64,000 bases of DNA from Lasiosphaeria ovina (lineage: Eukaryota > Ascomycota > Sordariomycetes > Sordariales > Lasiosphaeriaceae). The stretch spans positions 744,001 through 808,000 of the forward strand of contig JAULSN010000008.1 of the NCBI GenBank assembly GCA_033439765.1, given 5' to 3'. Position numbers and translations under genes: made by a program. Positions 24,033-34,742 of this stretch are shown here, piece by piece. The notes under the pieces are model-generated. The model worked only from the letters and a program-made list of their open reading frames with translations. It had not been told where the DNA came from and ran no database searches. How positions within the stretch are numbered: the stretch's first letter is position 1; each line of letters begins with the position of its first letter.

Positions 24033-26891
24033 TCAGTATTTCCTCTCCTTTGGCAGCTTCTTGGCCTCGAGGGCCTCGACGTCCTTCTTGTCGTAGTAGT
24101 GGGCGCCGAACTCGGACAGCCACTTGGCCTCGATGGGGATGACGGAGCGCACGTACTCGCGCGACGTGACGACGAGTTCGTGGTAGATGATGACCTTTGG
24201 CGGCGGGTCGATGGACTTGATGACGCTGCTGGGGTGCACGTAGACGGTCATGGCCGTCTTGAGCGTGCGGTAGCCGTCGCCGCCGCGGTTGAGGCGCGCC
24301 GCGTTGAGGAAGAAGGCCGACGTCAGCGCCCGCAGCACCGGCTGGATGTTGGACACGCCGCCGCACGACCCCGGGTCGCCGTCGAGCACGCGCTCGCACA
24401 GCTTGGCGAGCTGGTCGCGCACGTCGCGCGCCCGCGTCAGCGACCGCTGCGTCAAAAAGTTCTCCTTGGCCCAGATGGGCGAGTAGTCCGACTCGACCCA
24501 CTGGTTGTATACGTTGAGCAGCGTCAGATGGTCGCCGCCCTCCTTGACCGTGAACCGCGCCCGCGCGCTGTCCGCGTGCACCTTCTTGTCCTTGGGCCGG
24601 AAGAAGAGCGTCGCCATCTCGCCGAGCATCGACACAATCGTCAGCACCTCCTCCACGCACCCCTCCTGCATTCCCGCGATCAGCGCCTTGGCCAGCATGG
24701 GCTCCGCCGGGAACTCCCCCATCTGCCGCCCCACCCGCGTCAGCGCCCCCGCGCTGTTGAGCGCTCCGAGCGCATAGAGCATGTTGAGCGACTTGATCAG
24801 CAGCTCCGTCGGCGGCGGGTCGAGGAAGTCGAACCCGAGGAGGTCGTCGATCCCGAGCGCCTTGAGCTGCAGCACCACGCTCGACAGAGACGTCCGCTGG
24901 ATTTCGGGCGTCGGCGACTCGTCCATCTCGGACAGGTAGGCATGCTTGGTGTAGAGACGGAAGCACTTGCCCGGCCGCACACGACCCGCGCGACCCATGC
25001 GCTGGTTTGCTGCCGCCCTCGAGCAGGGCACGACGGCGAGCGTCGACTGGCCCGTCGTCCCGACCGGCGAGAACGTGTTTTCCTTGACGTAGCCGCAGTC
25101 TATGACGTAGACTATGCCGTCGATGGTAAGAGACGTCTCTGCGATGTTTGTCGAAAAGACGACCTTGCGCGCCTTTGGGGGCGTGGGTTCGAAAATTTTG
25201 GCCTGCAGTTCCGACGGCATGTTGGCGTAGATGGGGAGCGCGACAATCTCGGGAACTCGGCTCCCGAGCTTGCGCTTGATCTCCTCGACGCGCTCACAGG
25301 CCCGGTCGATTTCTTCCTGGCCAGTCAGAAAGACCAGGATGCCGCCCTCTGGTTGGGACGCGTGGATCTGGAAGACGGTCACCAGGGCGGCCTCGAGATA
25401 GTTGGCCTCTGGGTTCTGGCTATAGTAGACATCGACGGGATGCACGCGGCCGGGCACGTTGAAGATGGGGGCGTCGTCGAAGTAGCTGCTGAACTTTTCG
25501 GCGTTGAGGGTTGCGGAAGAGATGATCAGCTTCAGCTCTGGCCGGGCGCGTGTGAGATCCTTGATTAGTGCGAGCAGGATGTCAGTGTGGACGGTTCTCT
25601 CGTGGGCCTCGTCGATCATGATGGCCGAGTAGCCATCCAGTGTCGGGGAGGCGACCATCTCCCTGAGCAGCATGCCGTCGGTCATGTACTTGAGGATGGT
25701 CTTGTCGTTGGTGCAGTCTTCGAAGCGGATCGAGTACCCGACCTCGTGCCCGACCTTGACGCCCATCTCGTCGGCGACACGCGCGGCGACGCTCATGGCA
25801 GCGACTCGACGCGGCTGGGTGCATGCAATCTTCTGGCCGCCGTCGGTGAAGCCGGCTTCGTGCAGGTACTGGGGGATCTGCGTCGTCTTTCCCGAGCCCG
25901 TCTCGCCCACCAGGATGAGGACCTGGAACTCCTTGATGGCGTCTAGGAAGGCGTCGCGATAAGCATAGACAGGCAGGCTCTTGCGCACGTCTTGAATGCT
26001 TCTGGCCGCTCTTTCGGCCTCGTCGATATGTGCAGCCAGGATCCTCTGCTCCTGCGTCATGCCATCGCTGGGCTGGGCATGCCTGTTGACGGCGTCGCGC
26101 ACAAAGGTGATGGCGTCCTCGTCGAGCAGGAAGTCGTACTCGCCGCCGTCTTCGCGCTCGCGGCTCTGGATCTGCGACTTGGCCTTGACCGTCTGCTCGC
26201 GCTCCCACTCTTCGTACTCGGTCACGAGCTTCTCGTTCCCGAACTCGTCGCGCTCGACGTGGCGCATGTAGAGGGCGTTCTCCTTCTTCTTGCTGTCGGC
26301 GCCGTACTGGTCGGGTAGACGGTAGCCGTCCTGGTAGTCGTCGATGCGCGCCCTCTCCTCGGCCAGCCGCAGGATCTCGCGGTTCTTGGCGAACTCGGCC
26401 TTTTCCCTCTCCGACAGCCGCACGCCCGATTTCAGCTCGGCCGTCTCCTCTGCCACCTGTTTCCGCAACAGGGCGAGCTTCTCCGACTCTCGTTTGGCTA
26501 GGTAGTCCTGCCGGGACTTGAGACGTAGGTCTATCATTTTGGGGTCTTCGCGCCGGGAATCGTGGCCGCCACCAGCACCACTGCTGCGACCTGGCCTCGA
26601 ACTCTCGGCATCTCTTTTGCTGTCGCTTTTGCTGTCGGCGGGGCGGTGCGGGGACCTGGATCTAGACCTCGACTTTGAGCGGCGTCTGGGTATGTCGGCT
26701 TCGTCGTCGTGGCGCCTGGACTTGTGGCGGCGCGGAGACGGAGAGCGGTCGCGGGGCGATCTGTCGCGCTTCCGCTCTTTTTTGTCCTTTTTGTCTTTTC
26801 GGTCTTTTCGATCGCGTCTGTCGACTGTTGCAGGCGCCAAGGCGTCGTCGTCGTCGTCCATGGGCACAAACGCATACCGTTTGGACGCCAT
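24033..26891 (-). CDS. PRP2: Pre-mRNA-splicing DEAH-box ATPase Prp2/DHX16
   Basis: This is one intronless exon of 952 residues. The N-terminal ~150 residues are rich in Arg, Asp, Lys and Ser (RS-like), then comes the DHX16-specific helical region ([45 protein letters not shown]). The helicase core follows: [12 protein letters not shown] (about residue 329), [20 protein letters not shown] (about 424), SAT (about 457), [22 protein letters not shown] and QRMGRAGR (about 630), then the winged-helix, ratchet and OB-fold parts ending [17 protein letters not shown]. Prp2 remodels the activated spliceosome before the first transesterification and is stimulated by the G-patch protein Spp2. The start [15 protein letters not shown] fits family N-termini; upstream open frame is leader. 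Confidence 0.95.
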   Translation of the reverse strand: MASKRYAFVPMDDDDDALAPATVDRRDRKDRKDKKDKKERKRDRSPRDRSPSPRRHKSRRHDDEADIPRRRSKSRSRSRSPHRPADSKSDSKRDAESSRPGRSSGAGGGHDSRREDPKMIDLRLKSRQDYLAKRESEKLALLRKQVAEETAELKSGVRLSEREKAEFAKNREILRLAEERARIDDYQDGYRLPDQYGADSKKKENALYMRHVERDEFGNEKLVTEYEEWEREQTVKAKSQIQSREREDGGEYDFLLDEDAITFVRDAVNRHAQPSDGMTQEQRILAAHIDEAERAARSIQDVRKSLPVYAYRDAFLDAIKEFQVLILVGETGSGKTTQIPQYLHEAGFTDGGQKIACTQPRRVAAMSVAARVADEMGVKVGHEVGYSIRFEDCTNDKTILKYMTDGMLLREMVASPTLDGYSAIMIDEAHERTVHTDILLALIKDLTRARPELKLIISSATLNAEKFSSYFDDAPIFNVPGRVHPVDVYYSQNPEANYLEAALVTVFQIHASQPEGGILVFLTGQEEIDRACERVEEIKRKLGSRVPEIVALPIYANMPSELQAKIFEPTPPKARKVVFSTNIAETSLTIDGIVYVIDCGYVKENTFSPVGTTGQSTLAVVPCSRAAANQRMGRAGRVRPGKCFRLYTKHAYLSEMDESPTPEIQRTSLSSVVLQLKALGIDDLLGFDFLDPPPTELLIKSLNMLYALGALNSAGALTRVGRQMGEFPAEPMLAKALIAGMQEGCVEEVLTIVSMLGEMATLFFRPKDKKVHADSARARFTVKEGGDHLTLLNVYNQWVESDYSPIWAKENFLTQRSLTRARDVRDQLAKLCERVLDGDPGSCGGVSNIQPVLRALTSAFFLNAARLNRGGDGYRTLKTAMTVYVHPSSVIKSIDPPPKVIIYHELVVTSREYVRSVIPIEAKWLSEFGAHYYDKKDVEALEAKKLPKERKY

Positions 26892-27586
26892 CTTCGAATG
26901 AAGAGAAGACCCTAGCGGGCCGCCGAGTGCGGTTGTTCCACAATTATTTCCCTTTTTATAACCGTTTTCCGTTGTCTCCTGAGGTTGTTGCTGTTGTACG
27001 CTACGGCGCTGCGTTGCCTGCCTGCCTGCCGACCGACCGTCTGTGACCGTGCGATGCAAGTCCAAGATCCACCACTTTCAAAATCCTTATCTTATCGACA
27101 TGCATAAGCTACTGTAGCGGGATTATTCCCCCCTGTTCCTATCAATTGAAGCTTGACATTAATTATGTCAGCCGTGAGCGTCTCCGATTGGCCCGAGAGC
27201 CTGGGAACCTGTCCGACAGCCAATGATGCTTCCGGCTTTGTGGAGCGTAGCTTTGTCAAGCCGTCGCGTGGCGGACCCGCCCTTGGTTTGACCACGCTGG
27301 CTGCTACTTACTTTGGACTTTTGGTATAAGTGAAGCTCACAGTACAAAGTAACCCCCCCCCCCTCCTCCCTCTCACGACGCCGTGTTTCTTGACTACGAC
27401 TAGAGCATATACGACGGACGCTGCCTGGTCTTCTACTGGGTCGTTCGTTTGTTTGTAGACTATTATCTCTGCTTCAATCGGTGCACCTCTTATCCCGGGC
27501 GCAATCGATCAATCGACTCGAAGGGCGCAAAGCAAAAAAGTGGACAGTCTGGCCCCTTTGGCCCAAAGCTCGGCGGCGGGCGCACT
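26892..27586. promoter_or_regulatory. Divergent promoter, PRP2 / ER DnaJ
   Basis: About 700 bp between divergent start codons. It contains CAAT-like ATTGG at 27187 and CCAAT at 27220, and a C-run at 27352-27362. No ORF is supported. The two genes may share this region as a bidirectional promoter; that is inference. Confidence 0.45.
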
Positions 27587-29022
27587 ATGCTGCTACACTC
27601 GGCGACCTTGCTGCTGCTAGTGGTGCTGGCGCAGCTTGTCCTTTGCCAGGAGGACTTTTACAAGGTGCGCGCTTCCCTTTCCCATCAGCAATTAGCAGGT
27701 TGCGACTTGCGACGGGCTCCTAACATGCTCGATCGGGCTCTCGCAGATTCTCGGCCTCAACCGGCAAGCCTCAGACAAAGAGATCAAGTCAGCCTACAGG
27801 CAATTGAGCAAGAAATACCACCCTGACAAGAACCCGTGAGTCAACCCCCCTGTCCCCTTTCGGCTCTCGTACTAAAGTAAACCTCATCGCACCCCTTGCT
27901 GACACGGCATGCGCCATGACTCCCAGGGGCGATGAGACGGCACACGATAAGTTTGTCGAGGTGTCGCAGGCGTACGAGGCCTTGATAGACAAGGAGAGCC
28001 GGCAGATCTACGACCAGTATGGCCACGAGGGCTTGAAGCAGCGCCAGCAGGGGGGCGGCGGCCACGGCCACGACCCCTTTGACCTGTTCAGCCGCTTCTT
28101 CGGTGGCGGCGGCCACTTTGGCAACCAGCCCGGCCAGCGGCGCGGGCCCAACATCGAGGTCAAGGTCGGCATCGCCCTGCGCGACTTCTACGAGGGCCGC
28201 GACACCGAGTTCCAGTGGGACAAGCAGCAGATCTGCGAGGAGTGCGAGGGCACCGGCGCGTCGGACCGCGTCGTCGACACGTGCCGCACCTGCAACGGCC
28301 ACGGCGTCAAGATGGTCCGCCACCAGCTGGCGCCCGGCATGTTCCAGCAGGTGCAGATGCAGTGCGACCAGTGCGGCGGCCGCGGCAAGACCATCAAGCA
28401 CAAGTGCCCCGCCTGCGGCGGCGACCGCGTCCTGCGCAAGCCCGCCACCGTGTCGCTCAAGGTCCAGAAGGGCATGGCCAACGGCGCGAAGATCCAGTAC
28501 GAGAACGAGGCCGATGCCAGCCCCGACTACGTGGCCGGCGACCTGTTTGTGACCCTGGTCGAGAAGGAACCGGACCTGGAGCAGGACAATCCGGACCACG
28601 TCGACGGCGTCTTCTTCCGCCGCAGGGGCGACGACCTGCTCTGGAGGGAGGTCCTGTCGCTGCGCGAGGCCTGGATGGGCGACTGGTCCCGCAACCTGAC
28701 GCACCTCGACGGCCACGTCGTGCGCCTAGGCCGGAAGCGCGGCGAGGTCGTCCAGCCCGGCCACGTCGAGACGGTCGCCGGCGAGGGCATGCCCAAGTGG
28801 CACGAGGACGTCGACGATGTCTACCACAAGATGGAGCACGGGAACCTGCTCGTCGAGTACATCGTCGTGCTGCCCGACCAGCTCGAGAGCGGCATGGAGA
28901 AGGAGTTCTGGGCCGTGTGGCAAAAGTGGCGCGGCAAGCTCGGCGTCGACCTGCACAAGGACAGCGGGAGGCCCGACGAGCCCGTGAGGCAGGCCGATGC
29001 ACACGCGCACGAGGAGTTATAG
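27587..29022 (+). CDS. SCJ1: ER-lumenal DnaJ (Hsp40) co-chaperone, Scj1-type
   Basis: Exons 27587-27664, 27747-27835 and 27927-29022 give 420 residues. A signal peptide ([20 protein letters not shown]) leads into a J-domain (about 23-90) with the HPD motif in [13 protein letters not shown] Gly/Phe-rich linker, a zinc-binding region with four CxxCxGxG-type repeats ([32 protein letters not shown]) and C-terminal substrate-binding domains follow. The protein ends in HEEL, an HDEL-like ER-retrieval signal. It should act with the Hsp70 BiP/Kar2 in folding and degradation of secretory proteins. The J-domain is split across all three exons. Assignment to Scj1 rather than another ER J-protein rests on the zinc region plus retrieval tail. 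Confidence 0.93.
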
Positions 29023-29530
29023 AGATGCCGACGGATGGACGTATGATAATTCACTTGTTCTTTTTTTTTTTTTTTTTGCTTATATTGTTAAATTTTGGGT
29101 CACGATTTAGATTTTCCATCTAGAGACGGGGCGCGGTCCGGGTTTGTAAAACAAGCTAGGCGGCAACGGTATCATATGTGCTCAAACCAATGCGTACACT
29201 ACATCCCCTGACCTCTGCGTTGCTGAGCCGTGAGCTGCTTTGTCACAGATTAACGAGATGTTGAATCCGCGAAGACCTGAACCGTGCCAAACTCCTAGGA
29301 TTCAAGGGGCTTTTCCAACTTTCAGGAGGCAAACAAACAAACGCACACAAGGGAGGTTGTGGAACTGCAAATCGAACATGTAACATTTCACTTTGGTCAC
29401 TCCTAGAGTAGACGAAGGAAAACGCACATCCATATATGCATAAATACATATATGCAGAAAGCATCCATACTACGAAGCAGAGAGTGGCTTCATATCTTGC
29501 AATTGTCGAGACACAGTGCAGCAAAGGAAA

Positions 29531-29641
29531 GTCACTTTAGCGAAGTGGCCTAACGCGCTCCCCTGCTACATGTACCTCTGGGTACTAAACGCAAACAAGG
29601 GAGTCCCTTCGGGGGCGCAGGTTCGAATCCTGCAGGTGACT
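29531..29641 (+). tRNA. tRNA-Ser(GCU) with a 29-nt intron
   Basis: The acceptor stem pairs GTCACTT (29531-29537) with AGGTGAC (29634-29640). D stem GCG/CGC, anticodon stem CTCCC (29558-29562) with GGGAG (29599-29603), a long variable arm TCCCTTCGGGGGC (29604-29616) and T arm GCAGG-TTCGAAT-CCTGC are all present. The long variable arm marks a class II tRNA. The loop CTGCTA..A places anticodon GCT at 29565-29567, reading AGC/AGU serine codons. The intron lies at 29569-29597, directly after the base 3' of the anticodon, where nuclear tRNA introns sit. The base at the discriminator position reads T, which is unusual because G is expected for eukaryotic tRNA-Ser. A T-rich stretch follows as the likely Pol III terminator. 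Confidence 0.92.
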
Positions 29642-29645
29642 GATT

Positions 29646-29672
29646 TCTTTTTTTATATTTATATTTTTTCGT
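29646..29672 (+). terminator. Pol III terminator (T-run) after tRNA-Ser
   Basis: A run of seven T at 29648-29654, with further T-runs after it, begins about eight bases beyond the tRNA. This is the usual termination signal for RNA polymerase III. Confidence 0.7.
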
Positions 29673-30241
29673 ATTTCAGTAGTCCTTCCGTGGTGGCTCA
29701 TAGCCACGGGGGGCGGGGGGGGGCCGGGTTCTTTCTTTTTTTTCCCCCTACAAATATATACCGTGTGTGGAGGTTCAGGGTGTCAGGATTGAGTTGGCAG
29801 GGACGGGAGAGGGAAAGGGGGCGCCCGAAGACCAGACAGCCCCCTTCTTTAATATAAACATAAATGCTGCTGGGCGTAAACGGCATCGAGCAAGTACGGA
29901 AGAGAAGCGCGACGACCTCCTTTTTATTTGTTTGATATTTCAAAAGAAATGGTTATATATCATCGTTGTATTCGTAACACTCATGAAAAGAAAGAAACAT
30001 TATCCAGCTAGGCAGACCGACATTCTCGACATAAAACGTTGCGCATGTAAAAAAAAAACCATACAGGGTCATATCTAGCTCCAAAGGGACCAAGGGATAA
30101 AGAAGCAACCCGATGCGTATCATACCAAAAAATCAAGACATGACAAAGAACAGCAAATATAATGAAAAATAAAACAAAATCAAATCATAAAGTCGTAGAC
30201 ATGGCATCATATACCAGCACCGCCAGCCGCCACCGCTTTCA

Positions 30242-33200
30242 CTAGTCGCTGTCTCTGTCCCTGTCGCGCCGGCGGTGCTCCGTCTCGCGGCGCCTGCGTT
30301 TCCGGTCATCGTAGTAGTCGTCGTCTTGCGAGTCGTCGTCGCGGTCGCGAGCGTGGGGCCGTTTGGTTTCCGGGAGCCTGCTGCTCTCGCCGCGCTCGTC
30401 GTCTCTGCGATGGCGGCTGCTCTTGCCCCGTTCCTCGTCTCTTTCCCAATCGCTGTCCTTGTCCCTGTCGCTTTTACTATCCCGATCTTTGCTCCTGTCC
30501 CTGGCCCTTTCCCTGTCCCTATCCTTATCCCTACTCCTACTCTTGTCCCTATCCTTATCCTTATCCCGATCTCTGTCCCTATCTCTGTCCCTATCTCTGT
30601 CTCTGTCTCTGTCTCTGTCTCTGTCCCTGTCCCTGTCCCTGTCCCTGTCTCTACCCCCTTCGTCGTCTTTGCGACGTCGCCTACTTATGCTCTCCCGCAC
30701 ATCAGAATCAGAGTCATCATCCTTGCGCCGCCGGCTAGTGCTGCTGCGTCTGTCGTCGTCTCCATCGTCCCGGCGACGTCGACTTGAACTCTTGCGCTTG
30801 TCATATTCATCTTCGCCGTCGTCATCTTCTCTGCGGTGGCGACTACTCCGATGGCTGCGGTGAGTTTTTTCGTCATCTTCGTCTTTTCGTCGCCGGCTCA
30901 TGGTGTCGTCGCTTTCGTCCTCGGCACCCCTGCGCCTCCTGTCATCGTCGCGATCCCTGTCGCCCCCGCGTCCCTGATCAGAAATCCTTCCCTGACCCTC
31001 TTCCTCTGCTCCCGCTCCGGGTTGCAAAAGGGTGCCGCTCAAGATGCCGCCGATCAGTCCCAGCCAGCCACTGCGTCCTTCCAGCACGCCCGTCACGTTT
31101 CTAACGATGCGATCCACCGCCTCGTGATCTGTCCCAGATACGCCCCACTCGCCATGTAAGCTGGTTCCGTTACTGCCTCGGGGGCTTCGGTACTCAAAGT
31201 CACCCCGTCGGCTGTGTACTGGACCACGCCCCCCGACAGGACCGGCTATAGGCTGTCCTTGCGAGTCAAAACGGTCCGGCAGATTTTCTACGACGCTTTC
31301 GTTGTCTGTGTCTAGACTGTCTTTGTCACGGGCACGGCTCGAGGCTGGCGGGGGCGGTCGTCTAGAACTAGAGGGGGGCTCAGAATTCCGGCGGCGCCGA
31401 GGTGCACTTTCGTCCGCGGTAGCGGTGCGGCTAGCTTCGCGGCGAGGGCTGTCGATTCTCACGCCATGGGCAACACCTTTACCACGGTCACGAGGCGGGC
31501 CGTTATCGTCGCTGCTCCCGTCGTCATTGTCATCAGGTTCGTCCTCGTTTCCAGACCTGGCTGCCTCTTGCTCTTCGCGATGGCGCCGAAGAGTTGTGAA
31601 AGATTTGGGAGACAAGGGGATGAACACGACAGATCGTCCGCGAGGAGTGTCTGGTGGTTGGTCCGCGGTAGACGTTGTAGACCGGCCACGGGGAGATGAT
31701 GGAGTTACACCATCTAGGATCCACCATGTCAGCTTAAGTCACAGAAAAAGCCACAAAAACTATAGGGAATCACTTAGGGGGGCGCAGCGAGGCCAGACGC
31801 ACCCTTCTTGCTGTCGTCGTCGGGGCGCGCGGCAGCTTCTGGCTGGGAAATTGAAGGACCGACACGAGAAGCTTCACTCACATGTTCAGGACCCGTTGGA
31901 GTTGTCGGAGGCGGCATCCCTTGTGGTATTGTGCCCGGCGGTGGAGGTCCGTTATACGTTGGGGGCGCGCCCGGCGGTGGAGGTCCGTTGTATGTTGGAG
32001 GCACGCCCGGCGGCGGTGGGCCCGGCGGTGGTGGCACGCCTGGCAGCACGCCACCGGTTGTTGCGGCCGAGTTGGGAGGCGGCCCCGGCGGCGGAGGATA
32101 CCCAGCATAGTCTTGAGGGTTGTAGGGATATGGCCGATATTGCTGGTCAATGTTTGTGGCAGCAACATTGGGGTGCTGGGTAAAGCCGGTTGAGGGAGGC
32201 ATGTGAGGCGAGAAGTAGCCACCGGACGCGTTAGGAGGCGACGGCGTCCGAGGCGTGTACAAGCTGCCGTCGGGGTCTGTTGAAGCCTCGCCCTCAAAGC
32301 CTGTTCAGGCGGTCAGCAAATGACACTATGCAATCATCACAATGGGTCGCGTGGGAGGAGCTACTCACGGCGCCGGTCCCGTTCCCTCCCCAGCTCCCTT
32401 TCTCTCTCCCTTTCCAGTTCACGATCCCGATCAAGATCGCGGTCACGATCTCTATCCGTATCTCTGTCCCTGTCCCTGTCCCTGTCCCGGTCTTTCTCAC
32501 GGTGCTTATCCTTACGGTCACGGTCCTTGTCCCTCTCCTCCTTCTTGTCCTTTTCCTTCTTGTCACTATACTTCTTCAAGCCAAAGGCTGCGGCACCCGC
32601 GGCGGCGGCACCAGCAGCCATGTTCCTAAGCCTGCTCCCGCTACGTTTCTTTTCTACCCTATTTTCACGATCACTATCGACGCCGCTGTCGCTCGAGTAG
32701 TCGCCTCTCGATCTCGCATTGTCCTTGCCCTTTCGGCGCCGACTCCTCCTCCTCGCCTCGTCGGCAGCCGAGTTATACCCTGCATCGCCGTCCCTGTCCG
32801 TGTGCGTCGGGTAAGGGGCTTCTCTGTACAGGGGTTGTGCCCCGTACTCAACCATGCCTAACTCAGGATCAGCGGTTGAAGAGTTAGCGACAGGGTGCGT
32901 GGGTCCGGACCGGGACAAGCTCCCACTTCTGCTGTGTGGGGCGTGATAATCAGACTCGTAGTCATCGGCGTCGCTGAGATCGCGTTCCCGCCGATCACCC
33001 TCCTTCTCGCGCTCCTTCTTCTCCTTGTGCCGGTCCCATAGATTCTTGGCGCCGGCGCCTGCAAGGCCCGCCGCTACAATCTCGGCGCCGGTGCGCAGCC
33101 GTGAGCGAGACCGGTCCTTGCCGTCACGCGATTTACTCTTGTGGCGGTAGTGCTGCACCAGCCCAGTCAGGGCCGCCGTTCCGACGGCAGCCTTGGCCAT

Positions 33201-34742
33201 CGATGCGGCGCGGCTCTTTGAGCGCTTGGGGCTGCGAGACCCCTCGTCATCGCTGTATCGGTGAAGACTACGACCGCGGCTCAGCTCCTCCTTCTCAATC
33301 TTCTGGCTCTGGTAGTACTTGGCCGCGCCGGCAGCTGCCAGGGCCACAGCTGCGATGCCTAGACCAGTCTTGATCCGGGAATGCGCCGGCCGAGAGCGCG
33401 ACCGAGAGCGGCCACGTTCTTCGTCGCCATAGCGCTCTTGATAGGCGCTGTGTGCCCGTCTGACGACCTCGGTGCCGAGCGCTCCAATGGCGGCGCCCGC
33501 GAGAACCTTACGGCCACGATGCTCCGGGAGCTCGCCCTGGTTGTTACGTCGGGATGCCAGGATCGCGGACAGACCAGCTCCAGCCAGGGCGCCTTCGGCA
33601 ATGTGGCGCTTCCGGTGGGGGCTTCCCGACTCGCTGCGCTCACGCCGGACGACTGTTCGCTTGACATAGTAGCCATCATCCGACTCGCCCTCGCTGCCGT
33701 GGCGGTGGTGGTGGTGGTGATGCCGGCGGCCATCGTCGTAGCGCTCGATTGCGACTTCTTCCTCGCGGCGTTCTCCTCGGTAAGGGCCAACCTCGCGGGA
33801 CTCACGGTGGTAATAGTACTCCTCATCACGCGACGGACGGCTTGCAACAGCAACCTCGCGAACCTCGGCCGGCTCCCGTATGACGAGGGGCGGAGGAGCA
33901 GGGGCTTCCTGGACGATGATCTTCTGCTGCTCGGGGGCGCGTTGGCGAATCACGATGGGTGCCGATTCTCTAGCAGGCTCGTAGTACTCGGTCTCCTTGC
34001 GCCAGCGCTCGATCTCGGCAGGGCCTTCGTCACGGCGCTCCTCGACGCGACGCTCCAGCCGGATTTCACCGTCGTCGCGGCGCTCGATTCTCTTTTCGAT
34101 GCGTACATCGGCATCCTTGTCATCCCAGTACGAGCGGCGGTCCCAATCACGAGGCGACCGCGGAGAGAAAGCCTCGCGCTCGACCTCCTTGGTCGACTCG
34201 TAGACGACCCTCGACCGGTCGCGATCACGGTTGTGGTCGCGGTCGCGCTCTTGGTAGTAATCATCGTCGCGCTCTACGACCCTCTCGCGCTCGCGCTCGA
34301 TGACGGCGCCGCCTCGGGCCCTGTCGTCGCGATATTCGACGCGATCGACCTTGGTGTAATGCTCATCCCTGTCCCTAGGCTCGCGCTCGCGCTCGATGAC
34401 TTGGCGTTCAACATAGGTAGCACTTCGCGGTGAAGGGTCAAAGGCCGAGCGCGGGCGCTCGGGAATGTACAGACGCTCGGTCCGACGGTCAACCTCGAGG
34501 AGGTCGGCTTGGCTGGTGCGGCCGGCGCCGGCCACAAAGCCAGGAGGAGCGTAGCGGGAGCGACGGTCCTCCTCGATGACGTCAACCTCGCGCTCAACAC
34601 GCTCAACACGCTCAACACGCTCATTGCGGTTCGGGCCGCCGACCTTGTAGCGGCGCACTGTGGTCTTCTTGTAGCCCTCGTCACTTGAGGGCGACGTGTC
34701 GCGCTCCCGGTAGGACCGGGACTCGCGGTATACCTCGGGCAT
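30242..34742 (-). CDS. Very large low-complexity protein with Ala/Gly-rich repeats (fungal, function unknown)
   Basis: Exons 34742-32369, 32300-31803 and 31713-30242 give 1,447 residues. Residues 1-340 are Arg/Glu/Asp-rich. A His run (about 340-346) follows, then six short Ala/Gly-rich hydrophobic segments separated by basic RS-like linkers: about 381-394, 411-426, 456-475, 513-530, 547-567 and 703-723 (for example GLGIAAVALAAAGAAKYY and MAAGAAAAGAAAFGLKKY). Exon 2 (about 792-957) is Pro/Gly-rich with PPPPG and YNGPPPPG repeats. Exon 3 has a possible folded patch (HEAVDRIVRNVTGVLEGR, then WLGLIGGILSGTLL) and long Asp-Arg dipeptide runs. I recall the Ala/Gly pattern from fungal proteins of unknown function (possibly Pfam DUF3824), unverified. 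The ATG at 34742 is the first usable start. Frames and junctions are sound; the role is unknown. Confidence 0.8.
30506..30652 (-). repeat. Hexanucleotide tract encoding Asp-Arg repeats
   Basis: An imperfect CTGTCC/CTATCT hexamer repeat (plus-strand reading) lies within exon 3 of the large protein. It encodes alternating Asp-Arg for over 40 residues. Its period is a multiple of three, so length changes keep the reading frame. A shorter similar tract lies at about 32455-32500 in exon 1. Confidence 0.85.

Larger units (their letters stand above)
29023..30241. other. Spacer containing a tRNA gene
   Basis: About 1.2 kb between convergent genes. Apart from the tRNA-Ser gene no coding region is supported. 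T-runs at 29061-29077 and AT-rich tracts after 29,700 are typical of 3' UTR and spacer DNA. Confidence 0.6.

Noticed and set aside
24099..25568. 489-codon plus-strand ORF opposite PRP2
   Set aside because: It is the antisense shadow of the helicase exon; Arg, Leu and Val bias reflects GC-rich third positions, with no domain.
28215..29123. 302-codon plus-strand ORF across the DnaJ gene
   Set aside because: Arg/Pro-rich shadow of the GC-rich DnaJ exon in another frame.
33381..34433. 350-codon plus-strand ORF opposite the large low-complexity gene
   Set aside because: Antisense of Arg/Glu-rich coding sequence; hydrophobic appearance arises from reading those codons in reverse.
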